This document shows, piece by piece, positions 1-11,100 of a stretch of DNA of 64,000 nucleotides. This stretch comes from Antedon mediterranea (Eukaryota; Echinodermata; Crinoidea; Comatulida; Antedonidae). Under the pieces are notes generated by a model. It saw only the letters and a list, made by a program, of their open reading frames with translations, was not told where the DNA came from and did not search any database. Each line of letters starts with the position of its first letter. Position 1 is the stretch's first letter. The stretch is from assembly GCF_964355755.1 (NCBI RefSeq), contig NC_092674.1:13895001-13959000 (forward strand). The letters are read 5' to 3'. The translations under genes and the position numbers were made by a program.

Positions 1-1121
1 ACGCAACTTGCTTGAAGAAATTAATCAACTAAACTATTTAAACTATTCATACATAGCGCCCTCGCTTAGTTTTTAGTCCTCTCTAGATGTGACCTGATAA
101 TAATACTATTATGTATGCTTATTGATGGAAATTATTCTGTAAATTTAAACGGTCTAGGCCTAAGTGAATATTTTATTGCCAAGGAATCATTAATTAGTAA
201 TTATCTGTATATTATTATTATTATTTTCAACCTGTTATTGGTGTTTTACACTGTTGGTTTGATATAAAGAATAAAAAATCAGAAGGTTCCGGGTTCGAAT
301 CTCGGTTGGGGCGACTTTTTCTCCTTCTCACAGATTTCCTCATCTTCAAATTAATTAATTAAATTTCAGTATATCACGGTATAGTATTTATTCTGTGCCT
401 GTGGTTTTTAAAATATATATATATACTATATATCCCTGTTCATACTGTACATGTTGACTTTATATTTGTAGTAGAATAAATTAACTTTTATATTCGTTTG
501 TAAAGTGAAAATGTTATTGACTTTATACGGTCATTTTTCGCAAAGGTAAGGTGAATTAGGCAGTCTTATTACTTAGGCTAGCCGACCCATACACTTTGCT
601 ACATTTTTTAATATAGCAGATGTAATATATAGTTCATCGAGAAAAATATCATTCCCTCGGGGATGTCAATTGTTATATTTCACCTCTAAAAAAGTAGGCA
701 ATATCTGTATAATATAAACATTTGCAGTAGAGCAGAATCAGTGTCGTGAAATAAACCTTTATTTTTAAAAGTAATGCTAAAGGAATATTTTGTAGTATAA
801 GATAGGAATTCATCAAAATTGACTATACATAATTATGTAAAATTGAGGCATTTTTCTTTTTAAAAAAAGTATATAAATATAAATCAAAAGAAAAATCAAT
901 TTAACACAATTTAAAAATACCATTTTATTAAAAATTATTACCCAGTTAAATGTGTGTAAGTCATTGAATCAAAATCAGTAAAATTCCAATCTTATAACAT
1001 TATGAAAAAGGTGTAGCATCACATTATAATACTTTGTTTTTAGATTTTCAGTGTAAAAAAGTAAGTAAGAATCCGTATCATTGTATATTTATTATATATA
1101 TATATTTTTTTTTTTTTTTAG
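1..1121. other. Non-coding sequence, probably intron of the IQ-like gene
   Basis: AT-rich sequence without a convincing ORF. It holds an AT-rich run near 410-430 and a tRNA-like 3' half near 283-316 (listed separately). It ends in a polypyrimidine tract and AG that fit the acceptor of the exon starting at 1122, so it is most simply read as intron. Confidence 0.45.
283..316 (+). repeat. tRNA 3'-half-like SINE remnant
   Basis: The stretch carries a good B-box (GGTTCGAATCTC) followed by sequence that looks like the 3' strand of an acceptor stem and a short T run. The 5' half (A-box, D arm, anticodon arm) is missing, so this is not a working tRNA gene. It is best read as a relic of a tRNA-derived SINE. 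Confidence 0.4.
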
Positions 1122-1995
1122 TTAGATAAACTTGAAGTTGCAAGATTGAAGGAATTCAATTTAAGTGCTGGTGTAATACAGATATGGTGGAGGAAAATCC
1201 TTGCAACCAAAAGTAAACAAGAGGTCAAACAGGTATTGATTGTAATAGTGTTTTGCCAAATATCTTGCAGGCATCATGCTGTTACCAAACCAAGCCACAG
1301 AAGGCTATTTTAACATTGAATTACATCTTAACTTTTATTCATTTTAAAATTTTTAAAATTAAACTAAATGTGTTTATGTACTGTTAGATGCTCAGTCACT
1401 GATTGATATGTTGTAGGTTTTAGAGGCTGGAAGGTGAGAGAAGATGTAAAGAAACGACATGAGGCAGCACGTGTCATACACTATGCTATGATGCTGAGTC
1501 ACTTATTAGAATTGATGTGTTGTATGTTTTAGAGGCTGGAAGGTGAGAGAAGATGTAAAGAGACGACATGAGGCAGCACGTGTCATACAGTATGCTATGA
1601 GTGGATATTCAATTCGTTTACATCAACGCAAGTTAGAGGAACAACTAAATGAAGTAGATTCAGACGAGGTAGGCCTTTACTTAAAACTCTCAATTCTCAA
1701 TCTACGCTGCACCAACATACTTTACCAAGTGAAGTATGTTCCTTCATCCTCATGTACTTTAATGATGTTGAATTAACACATCATCATTGATATGTATTGA
1801 GTTATAAAACTAAAAATGTTGAATCGAGAATATTTAATTTACTGAGAGATCAGTTAATTTTTAACTCATGAAATATTCTCACTATTCAAATCATAAACAT
1901 TTAGTTTATGGTGTTTATACCAATCTAATACTTTTTTTTTCTTGATACAATTTAACATTTATTTTTACCAGTTTGTTGATTTGCTGAGCACCTGA
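1122..1995 (+). CDS. C-terminal exons of an IQ-like (calmodulin-binding) protein, partial
   Basis: Three exons can be chained in phase 0: 1122-1232 (37 codons, preceded by a long T tract and AG), 1543-1668 (42 codons) and 1972-1995, which ends in TGA at 1993-1995. The first encodes VIQIWWRKILATKSK and the second AARVIQYAMSGYSIRLHQRK; both have the IQ-x3-R/K look of calmodulin-binding IQ motifs. The last residues would be FVDLLST. An alternative acceptor at 1531-1532 would extend the second exon with GWK, which better resembles an IQ motif but breaks the phase with exon 1122-1232, so that boundary is uncertain. The 5' part lies left of the window. The exact family (for example a ciliary dynein-regulatory-complex protein) cannot be decided. 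The gene is convergent with the ROCO-like gene. Confidence 0.5.
1387..1600 (+). repeat. Tandem duplication of about 103 bp over an IQ-like exon
   Basis: The segments 1387-1489 and 1490-1600 are nearly identical and differ by a few substitutions and a small indel. Each contains the acceptor region and the first half of the exon coding GWKVREDVK-RRHEAARVI. Only the second copy continues to the donor at 1669, so the first is a truncated duplicate exon. Confidence 0.8.
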
Positions 1996-3480
1996 ATATA
2001 AAAAGTGTTACAGAAGAGAAGCCTGTAAATCAAGGAACCATCATTAACAAGTTTGTGTTGCAACCACTCCTGCAGTTAATATAGCTTTTGGTATTGTGTT
2101 ACTTGGTTTGTTGTAAGTATGTTAATCCAGGAACTACCACCAGTATCAAGGTTGTGTCAAATGCCGCAAATTGTCTACTATATAAATGTTGAAAGAAAAA
2201 TGAATATTGACACAATTTTTTACATGCGTGTGCTGTCTTACCAATTTTTATTCACAATAAAAACAATAATACAGTCTTTGTGAAGCTCTTTCAGCTTCGA
2301 TTTGGTTTTCACGCATGAGTAAACTTTATGAAAATGAAATTATCCTAATATTAAATTTTATTATAAACAAATCATGTAAAACTAACAATGTAAAACTAAC
2401 AATGTAATTTCAGTAAATAACAATTATTCTCAGGAATATGATTTAATTTTGTGATTTTTATGTCCCATGCATTTAGGATCAATTGAAGATTTAAATGTTG
2501 TGTTGTTTTTCTATTAAATTCTTTTTATTAACCCTATTGGTCGCGTTGAGATTTTAAAAATGCAATACAAAAAAGTTAACAATATTGTATATCATTTATC
2601 ATTTATTAAAATAGAATATGAAATATGTATTTATTTAGTAACTCTACTAATAAATGTATATTTTTTAAGTTTAAATCAACAGCATGCATACACCACAACA
2701 TTGTACTTTATCTTTACAAGAGTTATCTTGTAAATATAAATTTACAATTTTAGTTAGCAATTATTAATGTCATTTCCATTCCTTAAACCATTTTAAGTAA
2801 GAACTGTTCCCCTCACTATAATTAATGACAATATTTACAAATATCTTAATAATGTTCTCTCTCCTTGTAATGTTGCGTCAGTTGAGTCGATTATTGAACA
2901 AAATAAGGTTTTATTTTAAATTACCCTACTTACAGTTTGCCAAATGCGCACAATAAAGAATCGATTACACGTAAATATTACAAAAGAGTTAATATTAAAC
3001 TAGCATTCAAATCATTTAAAATGTCAAACTTTTTTAGTCAAGACATTTTAAGGCAGTTTGCCTATTTATCAAATGCCTCACAAACGTTATTTTAACTCAA
3101 AAGTTCGGAGGAATTACTCATAATTTATCTAACATATTTTTCCTAGAAAACACATCATGCTAATATTGGATGTGATTGACTGATTTGAGGCATCTGTACG
3201 GTCAGTAAACATATCTTATTTTTGTGATGAATGGGGAGAAAGGACCATTCTGTTTTAGGTTTTCAGAAGCCTGTTGATCGTCACACACACTAGACAGCAG
3301 CTGATTAGAATTCTGATTAAAAATTATTACAAAACGTGTGGTTTTATAATCCCAAGTTATACCAAGTACGCCTTCTAATCATAATAATATTTATAATCAT
3401 AATATTGATGCTTATGATGCACACTATATATCATTGGCAGAGTTTAATGTGTCAAGACATCAAAATAAACAATGCAAATA
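1996..3480. other. 3' UTR and intergenic sequence between two convergent genes
   Basis: AT-rich sequence without a convincing ORF. The first 260 bp are probably 3' UTR of the IQ-like gene, ending near the AATAAA at 2256. Beyond that I see no gene. Confidence 0.5.
2256..2261 (+). terminator. Candidate polyadenylation signal of the IQ-like gene
   Basis: AATAAA about 260 bp after the predicted stop at 1995. The assignment rests on position only. Confidence 0.35.
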
Positions 3481-4231
3481 ATGTAGGATAATTCAGTCCC
3501 TCTAATGGAATTCAACAACAAATAATTTAGGATAATTCAGTCCCTCTAATTGAATTCAACAACAAACAATTTAGGATAATTCAGTCCCTCTAATTGAATT
3601 CAACAACAAATAATTTAGGATAATTCAGTCCCTCTAATTGAATTCAACAACAAATAATTTAGGATAATTCAGTCCCTCTAATTGAATTCAACAACAAATG
3701 ATTTAGGATAATTCAGTCCCTCTAATTGAATTCAACAACAAATAATTTAGGATAATTCAGTCCCTCTAATTGAATTCAACAACAAATAGTTTAGGATAAT
3801 TCAGTTCCTCTAATTGAATTCAACAACAAATAATTTAGGATAATTCAGTCCCTCTAATTGAATTCAACAACAAATAGTTTAGGATAATTCAGTCCCTCTA
3901 ATTGAATTCAACAACAAATAATTTAGGATAATTCAGTCCCTCTAATTGAATTCAACAACAAATAATTTAGGATAATTCAGTCCCTCTAATTGAATTCAAC
4001 AACAAATAGTTTAGGATAATTCAGTCCCTCTAATTGAATTCAACAACAAATAATTTAGGATAATTCAGTCCCTCTAATTGAATTCAACAACAAATAATTT
4101 AGGATAATTCAGTCCCTCTAATTAAATTCAACAACACATCATTTAGGATAATTCAGTCCCTCTAATTGAATTCAACAACAAATAATTTAGGATAATTCAG
4201 TCCCTCTAATTGAATTCAACAACAAATAATT
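3481..4231. repeat. 44-bp minisatellite, about 17 copies
   Basis: The unit contains TTTAGGATAATTCAGTCCCT followed by CTAATTGAATTCAACAACAA and four more bases. The copies run head to tail without spacers and differ at only a few positions. Each copy has an EcoRI-like GAATTC. The array lies between the 3' ends of two convergent genes. Confidence 0.95.
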
Positions 4232-4710
4232 TCATGAGATGAAAATGTGTTCCTTTGTTCCCATTGCACAAATATAATACATTTGTTTTATTAACAATTT
4301 GATTGGACGATTGTGGGTCATATGACATTAACTAAATGTACTACAGTATGGCACTGAAATTCAGTTTTATGAATTTATTTTTGTTAGAGAGATTGAGCAA
4401 CCACACGCTTGAGAAGAGTCCAGGCTGTTGATTGATTAAGTAACCTGTAGAGGCCTGCAGTCTATTTGTTCAACTCCATGTCCAAAATTGGAATACTGCC
4501 TTTTTGAATGGCAACATTATATTTTGTTATGATTTAACCAGATACAAAATACATACAAATATAACAATATTTTGTCATTCACATACCTGACATCTCATGA
4601 TGTCAGGTACGTGACCTATGTTAAAGTACTTGTATTACTTTGGTCTATTAAAACATAGTTGTATCTTGCACTTTTAATAACATTATTTCAATAGGTCTTC
4701 TATATTGTCC

Positions 4711-4754
4711 TTTATTAACTATGTATCTCCTATTGTTCATACAAATTGTTTATT
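4711..4754 (-). terminator. Candidate polyadenylation signals of the ROCO-like gene
   Basis: On the - strand, AATAAA occurs at 4749-4754 and again at 4711-4716, about 140-190 bp beyond the predicted stop at 4896-4898. Either could serve; positional evidence only. Confidence 0.35.
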
Positions 4755-4829
4755 TGTTGAACTGAGTTACCATATAGCTGCAGTTCATACGGTATACTGT
4801 AGGTTTTGATTAGACACTTTAGACTGTTG

Positions 4830-5001
4830 CTAGTATTTCTACAATATCCATTCTCTCAACTGCCATTAAGGCTTTTACTACTTCCTCTCGTTGGTTCACA
4901 TCTCTTTCTTGGTTTCTAGTAATTTTACAATATCCATTCTCTCAACTGCTCTCAAGGCTTTTACTACTTCCTCTCGTTGGTTCACATCCCTTCCTTGCTT
5001 A
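4830..5001 (-). repeat. 86-bp tandem duplication at the 3' end of the ROCO-like gene
   Basis: 4830-4915 and 4916-5001 are near-identical copies covering the last codons of the final death-domain exon. The period of 86 is not a multiple of three. In the coding copy the protein now ends LLETKKEM at the TGA at 4896-4898. The downstream copy still shows the probable older ending, MDIVEILATV and TAA, in the corresponding frame. Confidence 0.85.
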
Positions 5002-5167
5002 CATCGCCATTGTACCAGTGATTCCATTGTTGCTTCTACAGTCAGCGCTGAAAACCTTCCCTCAGTTTGTGATAGCTCAACATCAGCAATACCAAGATGC
5101 CTACAGAAATTCTTCCAATCTGTCATCTTCTCAGAAATTATCAGGAAGTCCAAGTCTGTTAAGCATC
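4896..5167 (-). CDS. Death domain 4 exon and stop codon
   Basis: The last coding exon, 90 residues: LDFLIISEKMTDWKNFCRHL, VELSQTEGRFSALTVEATME, SLVQWRCKQG, REEVVKALRAVERMDIVKLL, ending ETKKEM and TGA (4896-4898). It follows the same W-x-x-(F/L)-x-x-x-L-G death-domain pattern as its neighbours. The ending has been altered by the 86-bp tandem duplication. Confidence 0.8.
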
Positions 5168-8100
5168 CTGTAAAAACACATTTAATTGACTTCATTAAAT
5201 AAAATACATTTGGTTGTTTTTCTTCAAACATTCAGGTGCTGAAATTAAGCAACATTTCTGGAATGTAACATTCTATTTGTATTGGCAGAAATCATGAATA
5301 ATGCATGAGCATAATTACTAATTATTTTCTTATTATTTTATTCTTAGAATTACAAGATAGCTAACCTATTTCCTGAATACAAGAGAACTTAACCCTCGAA
5401 AATATAGAAAATGTGTCCTTACGTAAAATACATATTGCACAATTTCATCACAACAACATAAGTTACATAAATATTTGATCGTACCCCTGAAACATGGGTC
5501 AATATTGGATGTAGTTTACTGATTGGAGGCATCTGTATGGCCAGTAAAAATACACTTGTTTTATCGGTGAAGAATGGGAAGGCATGGATCATTCTCTTTT
5601 ATGTTTTTTTCAGATGCGTGTTCATTTTAGACACAGTTTTGTTTGTTTGTTTTTATATATCTAGGCAAATTTCCAAGGATAACAATAAGCGAATTCAATC
5701 ACTATCCTTCTTAAGGTGGCAATCCCATTCACAAGACAAACATATACACAAGATGCTCTACATAAACGAAGTCTTATTACAAGTCTTTGGGGGTGGAGTT
5801 GTATTTGTCATTATAAAACATCCTGACATATGACAGGAATTGAACCCAGGAGCCATGGATTGGTAGCCAAATTAGCTTAATCACATTTAAAACATTTCTT
5901 GTTTATCGAATGATTGCTGATGATAATAGAAAGTCAAATAGTGAATATTTCTACAGTAGTATCAGGTATACATAATATAACATTTGTTTTTAATAACAAT
6001 CATTACCCACCTTGTCCTGATTGGTCTGTAAACACTGCAACTTCTAAACTGACATCATCTTTGTATTCATATCTTGTACACAGGCTATCAGCTAAATCAA
6101 CACGTCCTTGTTGTTTTAAAGCCTTGATCATTGTAGGTAGTTGATGTGCTTCTGTATGTTGACAGTTATTTCTCCATTGGACCAATACCTCCATTATGGC
6201 ATCTTCTACATGTTTGTTTTTGTCTGCAATGTTATTAACGTTGTCCCATTTGATTCCAAGTCGCACTGCTAGTCTTCTCCAACTTTGATGTAACTTTTCA
6301 CAGAAGAATAGGAGATCTTGATCATCAAAACAAGCTGTGAAATAATAAAAGCAATAAGGTAATGAGTTTTCTTTCAATTAAATTAAACTCCCTATTCTAT
6401 TCAATATTTTATTTCGGAATCTCTCGTTCATAGAAAATAATATAACAAAAATACAATCAATTAACAAATTTATGTAAAAATATGTTTATCAGAACACATT
6501 TTTTAAAGCATTTAGTACTATGAGCAAGATTTTATAACACACATAAGAAGATTCATAATTTAATTTGAGAATGTGAGTCAAATTTTATTTAAATGTGCTA
6601 TTGCTCTTGTAATGACGTCAATGAGAGTGCAATGTTGTTATATGTGCACACAAGTACCTGTAATTTCATTTGGCACTTTCATTTTTGTTACACGGTGAGT
6701 GAGCAACAACAGGTTACAATATTGTTGCCTCTCCTTTCATCAAAAGTAGATGTGTACTCATAAACATTCATTACTTGTATACTATTTAATGGCACGAATC
6801 ATTACAATATAAAATGCAATATACCTGAATGTTTGATAACCTTGGGCATTTCATTGTCACCCTTTATGTGAAACAGCAGATCAGCAAGATCATTACGACC
6901 ATGTTGTCTTAGTGCAGTACACAATACTTGTTGCTGATTAAGGTCACTACCACTTTTTCTCCTCCAACGTTTCAGCATCTTTGCTGTAGCTTTATCTGTT
7001 TGCTTTTCATTATCAAAAATAGTATTCACTTTAGACCATGTAAGCCCCAAACGAACACCAAATCGTCTGCAGGAAAGATCCATCTCTCTGGACACATTGT
7101 CAATAGTTAGGTCATCCACATAGTCTATATCAAAAAACAAAATTATCAATCAATTGTGTTTTTAATCCTTCACAATAGTAACTAAACATAATAATTATTT
7201 TATCATAATGTATACCTTTGTTATCCTTGACATCTGACATCCTCCTTCGTTTACTAGATCCCTTAACTTTTGATTTTAGAGATGTTTTCCCCTTCATCAT
7301 TTTATGAGACTTAGCAACAGTATCATCATCAGCAGTATCAGATTCTGGATCTATGTTCTTCTGTCTACCAGCTTCTTTTGAGGTAGAAGCTACAATGACA
7401 ATACAAAAACAAAAGAGTGATAAAGTTAAACCAAGATGTACAATTGCTTGTTTTGTATTGTATGTTTATGTACTATTACTCTTTTAGTTATAATAATCAT
7501 AAATTAAATTTAGTTATTTATGAATGTATTAGTTTGGCAATATACACTAATGATAATTTCTGTATTAGCTGAACAGTTTTTTATTTTCAATACTTTACCA
7601 TCAACTTGTTGACATACAGTATATTGCGATGTATAGTGTTGATATTAATTTATATCTGTGAAAGTCAGTTGCATTCAAAAATCGCATGGTTTAAACATTA
7701 AAAACCTAGAATTGTAGTGTACGATGATGATGATAACAATTCATAATAAATCTTTCACCATCAACTGCACCTTTGTCCTTCTTGGAGGAAAATAATCTCT
7801 TCACTTTACGAGTGATTTTTTGAAGTCTTGAAGTAGAAGCTTGTGCATTGCTGTGACCATCACTGTCAGAATCTGGAGCTATGCTTTGTTTTGTACTATC
7901 TTTCGATTCAGATGCTAAACAAAAATAAATCGAAAAGCAACATTTTACAAACTGTATAACCTAGATGTACATCTTCAATAATACTGTTTTTTTTAATTCT
8001 GTGGGTTATCATAAATGATGATGACACAGACTTATTATAAAAATCTAAAAAAAGTTTTTTTTTTTTTAATTTTTTTATTGTTCTTCTTATAATGAAATAA

Positions 8101-11100
8101 CATACAATTAATATTCATTTTACATGAATGATGCAAACAATGTCTTATATCCTTTAATTAAGCAAATCATATAAATACCGTTTTTCCTTCCTGTTGTCCT
8201 TGTCGTGTTTGTATCGTCGTACATGTCCGTCCCTGTCTGTCAGTAGCTAATCTTCACCTTATGCTTATTATTAATATGTTTAACTTTACTTTATTCTTAA
8301 TGGTATTCTCCAGGCATAATGCAACTATTTTTTACTTAATTTCCAACCATTTGTATCTATCATATTTTTTGTATGTGTTTGCATTATCTGAACTTGACTT
8401 GAACTTAAGTATACTTAAATAAATAAAGAATACATATATATTCTTTATTTTCTAAATTATTAACTTGAATCCTCATTTATTTTGTTTTGGTTTAGAAACA
8501 TTTTTTTTTTATCTTACTTCATCCTAAAATGTTAACCTATATCAGTTTCACTGATGGATACTACACAACACAAATCCTCTACCTTTTAGTACAATGTCTC
8601 CAAACAGATTACGATAACGTTTCACTTCCATTCCTCTGCTTCCACATGGCAACACATCTTTGTCAAATTTGCGTACAACATGCATATGAGTATGTTCACC
8701 TTTTGAACCACACACACAAGGGATGTACATCTTTACTTTAACACCATGTGCATTCTTCTCACTCAAAAAGTGCAATTCTTTTTCAAGAAAAGTTAGTACC
8801 TATAAAATAGAATAATTTGATTTAGTTGATTATTTTGCTACCCACAACAAAAAAGTAGTATTAGCTATTTAAAATAATTATACAAACTAAAATTAGTAAA
8901 TAGAGCAAAGAATGATAACATGTAAGCATGATTCCGAATAGGATCACCAAAACATATTAAAATACAAAATACATTATTATTTTACTATTAAGTGTACATT
9001 ACAGTTTAAATAAATAAATTATTAATTATTGTTTAATTTGGTTTAAACATCAAAATTGTTAATCTCTACATATCCAACTCATAAACATTATTTTCACATT
9101 AATTTACCTTCTTACAGATGCTAGGTTTTGGATCATCATCTTCAGGAAGGCCAGCAGCATTCATCATGTCTGTTCTAACTATTGTTGTCTTTGGGTACTA
9201 TTACTTACCTTCTTACAGATGCTAGGTTTTGGATCATCATCTTCAGGAAGGCCAGCAGCATTCATCATGTCTGTTCTAACGATTGTTGTCTGCAATATCA
9301 AAAATCATTTTTTGTTTTATTTCATTTGACAATTGTTTCTCTTGAATTGTCATTAAAGCAATTGCCACTTAATCTATAGTCTATATATAATCTATATGTA
9401 ATATTATAAACATACAAGATGAATGAAAAAAACACCTTTAGGTGTTGGCAAGATAATTGCCATATTTTCACCGATTTTCTGCCAACATGTTTCTGTTTGT
9501 CTGTCCTATAATGCTTAGTGTGTTTTATTTATAGTTATATTAATTTTTATATAATATAAAAATAACGCTTAAAAGAGAACGACGTTTCGACTCCATCATG
9601 GGGTCATTATCAAGTCCAATGAATAAAATATAAAACAACAACTAATTAAGTAGCACAAGCCAAGGGTCAAAGTTTAAATAACAAAAGACCTATTGTCTAA
9701 CATCCTGTCAAATGAAAAGCTTAGCTTTTACAGAGTCACTTTGTTTATTCAGACTAGGTTTTAATTGTCTGATATACAACATTTCATAGATAAGACAGTC
9801 AAATTTGTTTTTGCATTTCCTAAGTATACTAAAACATGAATTAATTTTACTGGGATTAACAATCACTTTATGATCCTTCAAATGCTGTCCTATTAAGCAT
9901 CTACTATGTTCAACAATGCGTTGGTAGAGGTGTCGGCATGTATATCCAACATAACTTGCATCGCACAAGTCACATTTAAATTTATACACAACACATTGTT
10001 GACTTATAATAGTTGGTTTCTTTTCGACTTTCCTAATGTTATCTTTAACTTTTTTACTTATGAATACAGGGACAATGTTTTTGTTTATCTTGTGACTTAG
10101 TTGGCATAGTTGTCGCTTGACGGAGTTCGCAGATTTCTGGTCTTTGAATGGCAGGATGATTCGCACTGGTATTTCGGATAGATCTGTTTCATCTTCTGCA
10201 GTGTTGTTATTGCTCTCTGCTGGTTTAAAGTTCTGTATGGTTGTTGTTATTAGTTCATCTGGATATTTCAGACGCTTAAAAATCTTCCTTAGAATTTCAC
10301 ATTCATCATTAAAAAGCTGGTGGGTCGACGATAGTTTGTAAGCCCGATTTAACATAGTTATAATAAGTGACCTTTTATACTTGTTGTCAACGTGACTATT
10401 GTAGTGTAGCAATAAGCCTGTGTCTGTTGGCTTTCTGTAAACCCGTGTGTGCAATTTTTCCAAATCTTTGGTTATCAGCATTCCTAGGAAAGGGATTGAA
10501 TTGTTCACGGCAGTTTCCATTGTGAACGCTATCGCAGGATGGGTTGTGTTGAGTAAAGCTAAAAATTCATTGGCTGCTTCTAGATTTGGCATGAATACTA
10601 GTGTGTCATCAACATACCGTTTGTAGTATTTGGGCATGTGGTTCGTAGATTCAAGGCGTTCCTCGATGTGGCACATAAATACATTTGCCATAAGGGGCCC
10701 TAGAGGTGATCCCATTGCAACTCCATCAACCTGTTCATACAAGTTACCATTAAATTGGAATAGCTGATCTTTCGTTGCTATATTGAGGAGTACAATTAAA
10801 TCGTCCTTATCTAAGTTTAGTCCATAATTATCATTGAACCAGTTGTTAGTAAATGCTTTATCAGCAATAATTTGAATTGTCTCGGTTAAAGGAACATTTG
10901 TGAATAAGGACGAGACATCATATGATACCAAAATATCACTAGCATTAATAACGGTGGAGCGTATATCAGCTGCAAAGCTAAATACATCATCTATTGTATA
11001 TGCGTTCTGGGATAGCGGTTTCAACTTCTCATCCAGCCACTGAGCTAATTTATAATTGTAGGTACCTGTTGCTGACAAGATTGGTCTCATAGATAACTTT

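Noticed and set aside
3481-4231. CRISPR-like array
   Set aside because: Units are continuous 44-bp repeats without distinct spacers, in a eukaryotic intergenic region; a minisatellite explains it.
6005-6010. Donor at 6005-6006 for the death domain 3 exon
   Set aside because: It would give phase 2 and break the frame with the next exon; the donor at 6009-6010 keeps phase 1.
9108-9289. Both twin COR exons used in one transcript
   Set aside because: The intervening 20 bp cannot act as an intron and read-through yields a stop.
9906-10341. Plus-strand ORFs of 64 and 74 codons, repeated at 12474-12909
   Set aside because: They are antisense shadows of the Penelope-like protein.
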